A stretch of DNA of 64,000 bases from contig JAJLTO010000001.1 of the NCBI GenBank assembly GCA_030568195.1, positions 1,364,001 through 1,428,000 of the forward strand, given 5' to 3'. Positions within the stretch are counted from its first letter, which is position 1, and every line of letters starts with the position of its first letter. Position numbers and translations under genes: made by a program. Positions 31,561 through 43,035 of this stretch are shown here, piece after piece. Source of the stretch: Dipodascopsis uninucleata var. uninucleata (lineage: Eukaryota > Ascomycota > Lipomycetes > Lipomycetales > Lipomycetaceae). The notes under the pieces are model-generated. The model saw nothing but the letters and a program-made list of their open reading frames with translations, was not told where the DNA came from and searched no databases.

Positions 31561-33886
31561 ATGGGTCTTCTGTATGTGACAATTTCGACTCAGTGGAGCC
31601 TGTAATCCAATCCTATTACTTACATATCACCTTATGCTACAGGTCCTTAGGAACACCGCTACCCTGGGAAAAAGTTCAAAAGCATGCGGATCATGTTAGA
31701 CAACATGGAATTCAGGTAATTGATAACTATTAAGTAGTACAGGCAATTAGCTAGTTGAGATTACCTAGCTAAAGTCCTATGTTCTAGTGCTAATTACTAC
31801 TTAATACTATTCTATAGCAATTTCTTCATATTTGGAAGAACACCAAAGACAAAAAAGGGGACGTTTTATTGTGGGGAGACGAAGTATGTAACCATTTTTC
31901 TTTCTGCGGATATGTTTTCATAGTTATATGGAGTATTAATTGCCTTTTTTCATGGAACAGGTAGAGTATATGGTAGTGTCGTATGACGAAAAGAATAGAA
32001 ACGCACTTTTATCGCTCCGTCAAGCGGAGATCTTGAAGGCTTTAGAAAAAAAAGAAATAGAGCTTAGAGAAGAAGAAACGGGCCTTAGTCTTAGAAATGT
32101 GGAGAAGACACCGTCGTTTCATCCTGAATATGGTCGCTATATGTTGGAGGCGACTCCTGGCTTTCCATATACGGCCCAGCTAAGAGACCTCGTCGGTGTC
32201 CAAGAGAATATGGCTCGGAGACGGGAAATTGCAAAGGCTCAAATGCTCCCTAATGAAGTTCCCGTAACGATTGCATCTTTCCCTCGTCTAGGAGCGCCAG
32301 GTCAATTTACTGATCCTTACTATCCGCCAACTGGTGCTGCATCTCGATCACTTTTCTTGCCTGATGAACTTATCAATCCACACGCTCGGTTTCCCACTTT
32401 GACTGCCAATATTAGAGAGCGTAGAGGTTCAAAAGTGGCGATGAATGTACCAATATTTAAAGATAAGAAGACACCTAGTCCGTTCATAGATCCTACTATA
32501 CCAGTTGATCGAAACATATATCCAGAAGACGCTAATGCTCGTGACGGTGCAGCAAAGCCAGACCACATCTACATGGATAGTATGGGCTTCGGCATGGGCT
32601 GTTGCTGCCTCCAGATCACTTTTCAGGCAACTGACATCTATGAAGCACGAAGACTATATGATCAATTGGCACCACTTTGTTCAATATTTCTCGCTTTGAC
32701 AGCTGCTAGCCCTGCTTGGCGTGGCTATCTGAGTGATCAAGATTGCAGATGGAACGTCATCGCAGGTAGTGTTGACGATAGAACTCCAGAGGAATTAGGA
32801 TTGCAGCCTCTTAAAAATCAGAAATTTGTTATTCCCAAGAGTAGATATGATTCTATAGATACTTATATTTCATTGGATCCTGAGTTAAGACCAGAATATA
32901 ATGATACTCTGTTAGTACAGGATGAGCAAATCAAGAAAACATTAACAGATAGTGGTGTTGATGAACTGTTGGCGAGCCACTATGCTCATTTATTTATCCG
33001 TGATCCAATTGTTGTTTATTCTGAACTGATTGACCAAGATGACGAGACATCGTCTGATCATTTTGAGAACATACAGTCTACAAATTGGCAGACTATGAGA
33101 TTCAAACCACCTCCTCCAGGAACGGACATAGGATGGCGCGTTGAGTTCAGAAGTATGGAAATTCAGATAACGGATTTTGAAAATGCTGCATTCGCTACTT
33201 TTATTGTTTTGCTTACTAGAGTCATTCTTTCTTTCCGGCTCAACTTCTATATTCCTATCTCGAAATCAGATCTCAATATGCAAGCTGCCCAACGACGTGA
33301 TGCTGTTTTAAACCAGAAGTTTTATTTCAGAAAGAACATCTTTTCTAGATCATCTCATATTGCATACAATACCTCTCTTTCAACGGCTACGGGATCTGAG
33401 ACAGCTAGTGAGTCATGCGCTGATTCTTCTGTAACATCATCTGATGATGCGTCAAGATTATCTGAGGCAGAGACTGAGTCTCCTTTACCTCCTATCGAGG
33501 AAGAGTATGACATATTTACTATAGATGAAATAATCAATGGTACAACTAAATGCGAAGGAGATGATAACGATTCTTCTGATTATGGTTTTCCGGGACTAGT
33601 TCCTCTCGTTCAGAGCTATTTGGACACTATGTCTATCGATGTTGAAACCAGATGCAAACTCAATGCATATATGGAATTGATTAGTAAAAGAGCCAGCGGA
33701 CAACTTCATACTGCGGCTAAATGGATGAGAGAATATATTCGGGGCCATCCCGATTACAAGTTTGATTCGGTGGTTTCTAAGGAGATCAACTACGACCTAG
33801 TAAAGACAATCGAAAAGCTCACTAATGGTCAAGAATGGGATGGTATTGGATCCCAATTCCTCGGAGGAATGGCTGATCGTGTATAA
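31561..33886 (+). CDS. GSH1: Glutamate-cysteine ligase
   Basis: This enzyme joins glutamate and cysteine with ATP in the first, rate-limiting step of glutathione synthesis in the cytosol. Four exons: 31561-31571 (11 nt), 31643-31715, 31818-31883 and 31961-33886; all junctions keep phase. The product has 691 residues (yeast Gsh1 has 678). The spliced N-terminus reads MGLLSLGTPLPWEKVQKHA, then GDVLLWGDEVEYMVV, the strongly conserved eukaryotic GCL opening. The signature MDSMGFGMGCCCLQITFQA and the following EARRLYDQLAPL block are intact. The gene ends with the usual C-terminal helix. The 11-nt first exon encodes three residues plus two bases, an extreme split start. A TTAGTCA site precedes the ATG closely. 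Confidence 0.96.
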
Positions 33887-34477
33887 TTAGGTTCCATCTC
33901 TCACATAATTACTTCCGCCTCATGTCACGTATGCTTATTTAGAAATTATTTGGCATTCACGTTACTCTTTGTGCCTTGATGTTGAAAATCAGTGGCTTTT
34001 ATAAACGATTTCATGACAATTTCATATTCATTTACATATTTCTTCATGATACTTGAGTTTTAAAACGGTTCAATAATTTTTATAGAAACCATTTTTTAAT
34101 GAAATCTTTTGGTTTGATATAGCGATTTCTATTTCCCTTGAATAATAATTTGAAAATTATTACTTGCACGTTGTTATAATTTGACTTAAGAGTATCTCGA
34201 ATCAAATCCCTTTGAGAGCATGTTACGCAGACATCATAATTTGAGGTACACATGGGAAAAGAGGAGTCTTCCTGACAATATGATAAGACTATATATCGAA
34301 ATTGGATATGTATGAGAACGAACCTTATAAAACAAAACCTGATCATGTATTAAGTAGAGTATAAGTAATAAATATCTATATTTACTTAATATATATTATA
34401 AGTTAGTTAATCGGATAATGTGTAAAAAAACAAATGTCTTCTATCGTTTAGTGCTGTTTTGTAAATGAATGTCCTAT
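33887..34477. other. Convergent intergenic region, no gene seen
   Basis: AT-rich 3' flanks of GSH1 and the complex I subunit gene. The 88-codon minus frame (34080-34346) has no recognisable feature. Confidence 0.55.
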
Positions 34478-35092
34478 TTATAGTGAAGCGCTAGCATCAG
34501 CAGCAGCTTTAGCAGCAGCAGCAGCCTCTTTCTGTTTCTTCAAGGCATTAACACGCGCCTGAAATTCCATATATTCACATTTCTCATATGCATGTCGCAA
34601 ATCCTGCATCGTTTCCAATCAGCCATATGTAAGTGGTCATCTATTCTTCAATTTCGCACTCCGGTAAGTACTTACGTTACACTTCCACGGTAAATACATC
34701 GTCTCTTGACGACACTTGTTTAAAGGAATCAGTAAACCAGCGCATCGATCTCGATACCCAAGTGGGATTTTAGCTTCCTTCATCTCCTCCGCGGTCGCTA
34801 GATCGCAAAACTGTTAACTCAATCTTGGTTTCAGAGGCTATGCCGTTTCATTTCTATCAACATCACCACCACCACAATTAACAGAAATTAACCAACATAA
34901 CTACTATGAGGAATATATCACATTTAACAAAATAACTCGTTCGAGTAATTGACTCAGGATCGTGACGATAAATCTCGAACGAAATTACCTCTCACTTATT
35001 CCTCTGACTATATCTAGACTTCCGCCAACAAAATCCAAGGAAAACATACCCACTGCAGGCCACTGGTAGTTTTCAACAGTCTCATGACCCAT
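34478..35092 (-). CDS. Mitochondrial complex I subunit NDUFB7 (B18)
   Basis: This is an accessory subunit of NADH:ubiquinone oxidoreductase, held on the intermembrane-space face by a twin CX9C fold imported by Mia40. Three exons: 35092-35050 (43 nt), 34797-34676 and 34603-34478; introns 34798-35049 and 34604-34675 keep phase. The product has 96 residues. The two motifs are CAGLLIPLNKC and CNDLRHAYEKC, the second spanning intron 2. The preceding KEAKIPLGYRDRC matches the B18 family. The tail is Ala/Lys-rich. Its presence indicates an organism with complex I. A CTG codon at the conserved Leu of GLLIPL fits the standard code. A CCAATCA box lies 156 bp upstream of the start on the coding strand. 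Confidence 0.93.
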
Positions 35093-35247
35093 TTTTATTG
35101 CCTTATTTCAATTATATTTACTGAATACTTTTAACAGGGAGCCTGTTTGTCTGTATATCGTACTTAGTAACAAAATCCACTTTCCTAATAGATTTAGCAA
35201 GCAATCCTTGGAAATGTAAAAATCCTACAATATATTTCCATTCGCAT

Positions 35248-35254
35248 TGATTGG
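35248..35254 (-). promoter_or_regulatory. CCAATCA box (HAP complex type)
   Basis: The minus strand reads CCAATCA, a full match to the yeast Hap2/3/4/5 consensus, 156 bp upstream of the complex I subunit ATG and in its orientation. Confidence 0.4.
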
Positions 35255-35368
35255 TCGTTTCACGACCAGCTGGTTACCCGGATTTCACACCATCTCCTGC
35301 TACTTAGATAGTGCGTAAACGTGACGAAAATAATTTATGGCATAACTAGAGAAAATTAAAATCGCGAG

Positions 35369-35374
35369 ACGCGT
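35369..35374. promoter_or_regulatory. MluI cell-cycle box ACGCGT
   Basis: A full MCB palindrome, the binding site of the Mbp1-type DNA-binding domain, lies 713 bp upstream of the MBP1 ATG. One copy only, so its function is an inference. Confidence 0.3.
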
Positions 35375-36086
35375 TTGGACTGTCGCCGCGTCAAGGAGCC
35401 AAAAAAATCAGTTGAATATCTGTGAACAACAGCAATTATAAGAAGTTATTTGTTTGAGGCAACGGTGAACTTTCAAAAGAGCAGTGAGGTCTGGAAGCCG
35501 TCTTTGTGTACATACCCGAGAAACGTGTCGGGCGTAAAATTTGAAGGTGTTAACCCAAACGACGAGTCGTTTAGAGGCAAATCAGAAAGCCCAGCGAACA
35601 GGTAAGTAGATAATAGAAATAGAAGCTGCCTTGACTTGCAAAATTAATATTTAGAGATACTAGAGCACAATTTCCGCAAATTATTTAATAAATTAGTTGT
35701 CTCTGAAATAACTTATTACAAGAATTGCTATATGGCTATTGAGGATCCTCTGTGCGAATTGTAGTCATATTGGGCATCTTGTATATAGAATCAAAATCGC
35801 TCGCATTCAGGAATATAGCCCAAGAGGCGAACTAGCATATATACTGCAGCCGTCACGAAAAGATACCATTGAAATCTGCTAATCTTATTCTATTATTTTT
35901 ATAATTGGAACGCATATTTCAAAGCTAGTTCTAGTTGATATTTGAGACGTCAGCCTGTGTATAGTTTCGGAGGCCAGGATTACACGATAGCTAACCGAGT
36001 GTTAGCACTAGATTATTAGTTTTTGATAATTGAATCGCGACTGGTGCTCCTTGAATAAGTTGGTGTTGATTCCGATATTCAAAATC

Positions 36087-38633
36087 ATGACTGAAAAGAG
36101 TAATCAGATTTACAAGGCGACCTATTCAGGGGTAGGTAATAAAGCAATGGCAGCGTAGTAGTATTTCGAATATTAGAATCTTTGTTAGCTAATGTAATAT
36201 ACAGGTTCCTGTCTACGAGTTTCTTTGTCGCAGTGTTGCTGTAATGCGACGTCGATCTGACGCGTGGATGAATGCTACTCAAATTTTAAAGGTCGCAAAT
36301 TTTGATAAACCTCAGCGAACACGAATTTTAGAGCGAGAGGTACAAAAGGGAGTGCACGAGAAGATCCAAGGAGGATATGGAAAATATCAAGGTAGATATT
36401 AAATCGAGGCAGTTCTTATCGATATTACGGATATTAGTTAACTATTGGATTAGGAACTTGGGTTCCTTTGGAACGAGGGCGCGATATTGCAATTCAATAC
36501 CGAGTTGAGGAGGTTCTGCGACCAATTTTTGATTTCCGTCCTTCTTCAACCAGTCCACCTCCTGCACCAAAACACATAACGGCCTCTTCAGTTCGTGGTC
36601 GAGCATCGAGAGGAGGAACAGTAGCGGGATTGCCTCGCTCTGCTTCTCAGGCACATTCAAAACGTGCAGCTGCCGTAGCAGCAGCTGCTGCTTCAGTTGC
36701 AACCCGTTCTTCGTATGCTCGCGGAAGAGGGCGAGGAAGGGGAAGAGCTAGAGGTAGCTTTAGTCGAGTTGGAAGAGCTACTAAAACTGAAGAAGCGGAA
36801 GACGATAGTATGGAGCTTGATGATGATATTCCTGACGAGGAGGACAATGATAACCTGGCAGGAGCGTCTGAAGAGGAATTTGAAAATACAACAAATGGGT
36901 TGGAAGGTGCTGTTGAAATAGATGAAGGCGACGCGAGCGAAATTGAGGTGAATAATATGCATTCTGAAGTTAGTACTCGACGAAGATTAAAGCGTGGATT
37001 TAGCGGGCATTTATCACAGCACAGGCTGTTACAGGAAGTCATGACAGATGAAGAAAGTATATCTGGCGATTCTGCTTCTCTTTCTTCCCACTCATCTTCA
37101 GCGAGTGACAGTGATTCGGATGATACAGCTAATGGTTCAGCTGCTCGTGATGAACATGGTCTTCCTAATAGAAAACGACGAGCAGATAATAGTCTAATGG
37201 CTAGCGCACATACTAGTCTGGCAGTTGCACAAATAGAATATTCGAATAGACTATTAGATTACTTTATGGCGCCAGATGACGATAATATCCCGGATTTTGT
37301 ATTAAAACCTCCGGATAATTTTGATGTCAATGCTGCTATTGATGATGAGGGCCATACAGCATTTCACTGGGCGTCTGCTATTGGGCACATAAAGATGATG
37401 GAGATACTACTGCAAGCTGGGGCTTCAATTAACGCTGTCAATAATGACGGAGAAACTCCTCTGGTTCGAGCAATCACATTTACAAATAATTATGATAAGC
37501 GAACATTTCCAAAAGTTGTTCGAATGCTTGAAAACACTATTTTTCAAGTCGATCGCTATGGTAGGACAGTACTACATCATATTGCTGGTACCACGACGTC
37601 ACGCTCGAAGCTTTCTGCGGCACGATATTATATCGAGACTATAATGAGTAAACTAATGGAAATTCATACCATAGATACTCTAGAACGGTTCTTGAATCAG
37701 CAAGACGCAAACGGAGATACTGCACTACATATTGCGGCTTGTAATGGAGCTAGAAGATGTGTGAAGGTGCTCCTTGGATACTCTGCTAATACACAATTGG
37801 CTAATAAGCAAGGATTAACAGCACAGGGATATATTTATAGCAATGGTGGGATGGTGAAATCGAGCTCGTCTCCAATGCAGTTAGGAGCAGATCATCGATA
37901 CCATCGATCTTCTGGAACCGGTGGCTTGCATTCCCGAAGATCTACCAATGGAATTGGCGGTTCCGTTGTGATGCAGCTGCCAGCATCAGGATCACCTGCT
38001 GCTCCTAGAGTAATAGCACAGCCTCACGCCTCGGAGGCTGCCATTCAAGCAACACAAAAAGTTGTTCCTGCAATGTCCAGTCACTTGGAGGCTCTCGCTA
38101 CCGCTTATGACTCCGAACTCCGAGACAAGGAAGCTGATCTCGCTCAGGCAATGCAGTTATTAGAAAATGTCCGTAAAGAAATACGAGCATGTGAAGCGGC
38201 CGAGCGGGAACTTCAAGCAGAAGCGGGGTTGAATAAAGATGGCCGAGATGAAAAGTTAGCGGCGGAAGAGCGGGTTCGGGCTCGATGTGAAGAGATGCGG
38301 CGGCTTATGGAACATACTCAGCAGCGTGATTTGATAAAACTCGTTCGAGAGGAAACCGAACGTTATCAGAAGCAAGGAACTAATGCTGCTAAGCAAGATA
38401 GTGAAGAAGGTAATGTCACAGCAGAAAAACTTGCTAAAGAGCTTTATATACTCCAAGTTCAGAGAAGAAAGATGGTCGATGAGATCGTGGAGCTGTGGGC
38501 TGGAGCTGGAGTGGGAGAAAAGATGAACGACTATAGACGGCTCATATCACTTTCATGTGGGATTAAAGTGGAAGAAATCGATAATCTTCTGGATGGGATA
38601 GCTCAAGCGCTTAGCGGAGATAGTGGCGAATAA
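36087..38633 (+). CDS. MBP1: APSES/ankyrin transcription factor Mbp1 (MBF)
   Basis: This is the DNA-binding subunit of MBF, which drives G1/S genes through ACGCGT boxes in the nucleus with a Swi6-type partner. Three exons: 36087-36131, 36205-36391 and 36454-38633, in phase. The product has 803 residues (yeast Mbp1 has 833). The N-terminal KilA-N/APSES domain (about residues 10-105) reads [20 protein letters not shown], then [13 protein letters not shown] and [13 protein letters not shown], all hallmark Mbp1/Res1/Res2 residues. A basic, Arg/Gly- and Ala-rich linker follows, then an acidic region, ankyrin repeats (about 285-460; [36 protein letters not shown]). A C-terminal coiled coil of about 570-720 mediates partner binding. 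Swi4 is the alternative name, but the DNA-binding domain fits Mbp1/Res better. Confidence 0.94.
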
Positions 38634-39904
38634 TCCTTTTGATGTTTTGTAAGATCAGCGGCAAGATCTCAAGGCTAAAAATAACTGCTAATACGTATCA
38701 CGAAACTGAATTAGAAAATAATAATTAATAGATCATCAATAAAGTGCAGCTTGGAACTGAGTGAACAAAAGGTCTCATAACAGAAATTGTCTGATTTTTT
38801 TAACAATCGACTGTGTAATATACTATGCGCCATCTGATTTCAAATAGACGAATAAGCCGTGAATATGACTTGTTTCTTCAGCATTTGAAGCCAGGCACTA
38901 TTGATTCTTTTGTTTATTTTTGTTATGTATTTATTATTATTGTTTCTCGTTTTCATTTCATTTCATTTATGTCATTGTATCATCTATATATATTATCAAC
39001 TTTTATTATGATTATGATATATTACAGTATCTTAATGATTTCGGGCGCTAAATCGATTTATATTGTGTTATTGCATTTCTAACGTCAACTACTAAATCCT
39101 TGTTTGTCATCTTTCTTTATCTTTATATGCTTAGTATAGTATAATTACCTACAATATCATTTTGTTTGTTTATCTGTTTCACTAGCATTCCTCGTCTATG
39201 TTATTTCTTTTCACTTTTTCACCAATTTACTATTTATTCATAGGCTGTTCAACGTTCTGTTGTCTACTTTGATTCTCTTGTGATTTGATAGAATGTATCC
39301 TCCTTTTGGTGTTGTCTGTCTTAATATACTATATCATCATCTTTAGCAGCTCTCTCGACACTCGGCTGTGCCCCCATTTAGATAGATTTTCATCAAAATT
39401 CGGTCACCATTCATTTAATTCCCTACCGCTGATTGTATTCCGACTGCTTTGCACTATACTTACGGTGTAATGGGAAGAAATCGAATTATTTGGTTAGCTG
39501 TGGCATTACTAGACGGATTACTAAGATACCGAATGTAGCACGTGCCTCTTACGAGTTCACCGCGGGTTGGTTTTTTCCCCACAATCTATTTAACCTTGTC
39601 TCCGGTTTACTCCACTCCATTTTCACAACGGTTCAGTCCTTCAGTATTACTCTTGTCGCATCAAAACTTTGGCCACTACGGATCACTATAGTGCCGATCA
39701 CCGTGGGCCGCTGACATGATGGTCAATTTATAAGAATCAGTTTAGTTTCTGTTTAGTGATCTCAACAGATCCTCGGGAGGTAGTCATTAGAAGCCCCGAA
39801 GCAAATATCTTCATACTTACTTTACCAGGAGAAAACGGCAAAGTCATCTATGATTATTTACTTCCCATTACATCATATAATATCCAATTGTTTAGTATCT
39901 GGTG
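38634..39904 (+). promoter_or_regulatory. MTH1/STD1 upstream region
   Basis: The 1.27 kb upstream of the glucose co-repressor gene hold frames of 61-93 codons without conserved features. Three matches to the Rgt1-type element CGGANNA lie at 39436-39442 (reverse), 39514-39520 and 39679-39685. A CACGTG occurs at 39539-39544. Confidence 0.4.
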
Positions 39905-41752
39905 ATGAGTGAGCTAAAGAATAGTGCAGCCAGCAATGCTGACCTCATGGTTGGACATACTTACCAACAACGGCCAAGTCTCGATAAGCATTATCATTGT
40001 GAACAACTACAGCAGCAAGTGCAAAATCAGCAGCAAATATATCCTCATATTAATGAGTCGTATCAGAAAAAGAATTTGAAGCAAGCTGCCCGTTTCGCTC
40101 ATGTAGAGAAAGTGGACTTACACAGGGGTCTGTCAAATCTGAATCTCAGTTCCGAATCCGACTCTGATTCATCACTAGAAGAAGATGAAGCTATCAATGA
40201 TGATGGACGACCTGCTAATAACAACAAAAACGAACAAAATATTAATGCAGATAAGGGCTATAGTAGCGATAGTACAGAGAGTGCTGCTGATTTCAACTTG
40301 AGCTATAGTAAATCTGATATTAGTGTTAAAGATATGGTTAAAGATCCTGTATCAACACCTAAGCCTTCAATAAAATACGTTGAAAATGCAAGATATGAGA
40401 AGCTATCCGTGAGAGATATTGTGCCTAAATCGTTTGAAGAATATTATCCTGAAATATTATTCCGAAAGTTTCCTAGAAGAGTCGATGACCCTGTGGTTCT
40501 GGATATTATGAATTCTACAGCTGAGAAGTTTGGACTACCAAATTATACTTCTCTTCATCGCCCATCTTTCACCCAGCGTGATCTTGTGGATTGGATTAAG
40601 AATGACATCAGATCACTTTGCTTTGTGACAAGTATAGAGCAAACATGGAATGCAAAGCTTGATGCTTTTTTGGATGATGACGAGAATGAGAGCGAGAATC
40701 AGTTCAATGAATATATTTCCAAGACCTGCTACGATCTGAAAGAGAGAGGATTTCAGATCTTAGTTCTCCCTCTGGATTCCGATTACGACACTATAATAGA
40801 CATCCTCGTAAGCTCTAATATATACGCAGAGTTCAAATTTTCACATAATTTTCGATATCATCAAGCGAAAGATGCTCTAGATACTTGTCTGCTTTTGAAA
40901 GGAGACAGAGGAGATAGACAACGCAGGCGTAGACCGTTTCGCTCAAAGATGGAGTGGCGTAGGATAATCGATAATTATCTTCTAGCTCTAGGCATAGAAG
41001 CACAAGCAAGGGTTGATTTTCAGGTGAGTTGCAGTTCTATTTTAATTTTTAATGTCAGTCTTGTACATACATGCCATTCTAACAACTTCTCTTAATACCT
41101 ATCTCGACAACAGAAAGTTATAACACTTCAAGCAAAGAGCAATTACAGAAAATCCAACCTATTAAAGCGTGTTCTGCTTAGCAGAGCAAGTGCGGTAGCG
41201 GGATTTAGTGAATCAAGAAAGGCATTGCAGCGTATTATATCATCGTCCTCCTCCGGAGCTACCATAGCAGAGAAAGTTATTAGTTCTGATTCATCAACAA
41301 AGTTTGCTAGGCCATCATTTCGATCATCAGGCTCTTTTAAATTTCGTCGCTTTTCTTCATCACCATCATCCTCTGCATTATCGTCGTCTTCCGCATCTAC
41401 CGTTCCTATTGTGCACTCCCCTTTGACTCAAGCTCCGTTAACAGCAGATCCTTCAACTCTCTCTGCTAGTAATATGTCTGCTACGGCCACTTCCTTTATT
41501 ACTCGTACTACCAATCTCTTTAAAGCCAATTCGTCCCAGAAGGCCGCAGAAAACCAGCAAGAGAAACCATATTGTCAGATAAATAATGATGATAGTAGAT
41601 ATTATGACCAGAATCCCTACTATTCTCCTACTGGAATTGATCCCACTGGTTTAGTGAGCGTGCACGAACAAAGAGTGATCTGGCGTGACGTTCAATTGTC
41701 AATTTTTAAGCGACTTGGATTAAACTGGATTCCTACCGAATTAGATATCTAG
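39905..41752 (+). CDS. Glucose-signalling co-repressor of the Mth1/Std1 family
   Basis: Mth1 and Std1 bind the transcription repressor Rgt1 and, without glucose, keep hexose transporter genes off. They are degraded when the sensors Snf3/Rgt2 see glucose. Exon 1 is 39905-41023 and exon 2 is 41114-41752, with an intron GTGAGT...CAG in phase. The product has 585 residues, longer than S. cerevisiae Mth1 (433). The conserved core matches Mth1 closely: KSFEEYYPEIL, FTQRDLVDWIKNDIRSL, the EWRRIIDNYLLALGIEAQAR block followed by VDFQ, and the C-terminal VIWRDVQLSIFKRLGLNW. The first third is Gln/Ser/Asp-rich with likely kinase targets. A Ser-rich insert (about residues 412-490) precedes the last motif. 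One copy is seen, so it cannot be assigned to MTH1 or STD1 specifically. Confidence 0.9.
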
Positions 41753-43035
41753 CTTGGTGTATATTTGTCTTCAGTATTATAGTATGTTTTCAATTAAAAT
41801 TCCATATAAATAGCCATAAATTTTTTATCATCGTCCGCTTTAGCGGGCTATAAGCATATCCTAGCATTATTTGTTTTCTATTAGTCGATATTTGCATCCT
41901 AACTTAATTCTTAGTTTACTTTTTTATTTGTAGTTTCTCTCTTTGCGTAAATTAAATATCCCAGTTCATCTTCCTTGATGTTCAAATACCAATGTGACTT
42001 TGCTTAGCTAGCTGTTTATGCTTGATTTCTCTAGAATCTAGCTAAATAAATGTGGACGCAGGATATAATAAACTCTGATTGCCCCTGGCTGTTGTAAAAC
42101 TTTGCATATGTAGAACAACCATAACCCGCAATATTAGCTGATACTATGCACTCATAATTTACATCTTTATATCTGCAGAATGACGTATTGACTAATATCA
42201 CAGATTAAATTAAGTCTGTGCCTTTAGGAAGTAAACACAAAACGTAAGACACACATCCCGCTGGACATGAATATCTAAAATATACAACTCTAATAATTGG
42301 TATATAGTCTATTTAATAACATAAGAATAAATAATCTCTATTTCCATATACATAATCACAAGAAACTATCAAACTTCGAAAATACAATAATATCAAGAAT
42401 CACGACCATAATGATGATATATGTAATGAAAATTTATACAAAGATCATTAGCATTGAAATTTTTATGATACAATTTACCTGCTTCTCCACACTCTGATGC
42501 TAACCCACATCATCAGGTCTAGTAGTATACTCCATTTCCTCCTTTCCTAGCATGTCTAAATATAATTCACCTGCAGTTCTCAATAATACAACTTTTATTT
42601 GCTATTAAAACACATATCTAAAGACCAGCTCATTTGAGTCCAGTTCTTTCTCCCAATCAAACACGAGCCACTTCGAACAGCAGCAAGGATTCGTCTTATA
42701 GATCTCCAGATGCATATGATAAGTATTTTTCTGTCATTAATCTGACGTATCTGTTGGACATCTACATATACTTGATCCAAGTAACAAAAATGCTAATAGC
42801 TGAAATTCGTTCTCGACCATGATACCAAGTTAAAAAAATCTCTGTCGATTTATGAAGATCGCAACTAATTTGGAGCTTAAGTGAAGGTCTAGACCGATAT
42901 GCATATAAAGTAGAAGGGCAAGAACGGGTAATTTGACAGCAAGAAATCGTGAAGCAGGCAAAGACGAGACAATATTCTAAACATCCTCCAGAGCGACGGC
43001 TGATATACTAAATCTGAAAAATAGTAATAACTCCT
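41753..43035. other. Convergent intergenic region, no gene seen
   Basis: AT-rich 3' flanks of the Mth1/Std1 gene and the PRM10-like gene. Frames of 61-66 codons on both strands are not supported. Confidence 0.55.

Larger units (their letters stand above)
35093..36086. promoter_or_regulatory. Divergent promoter region of NDUFB7 and MBP1
   Basis: This contains a CCAATCA (HAP-type) at 35248-35254 facing NDUFB7 and an ACGCGT (MCB) at 35369-35374. An open, ATG-less stretch at 35426-35601 ends in a consensus splice donor. The last may be a 5' UTR exon of MBP1 followed by a 53-nt intron (35602-35654). Confidence 0.5.

Noticed and set aside
39433-39714. 93-codon frame before the Mth1/Std1 gene
   Set aside because: No motif and no plausible splice partner; more likely promoter or leader.
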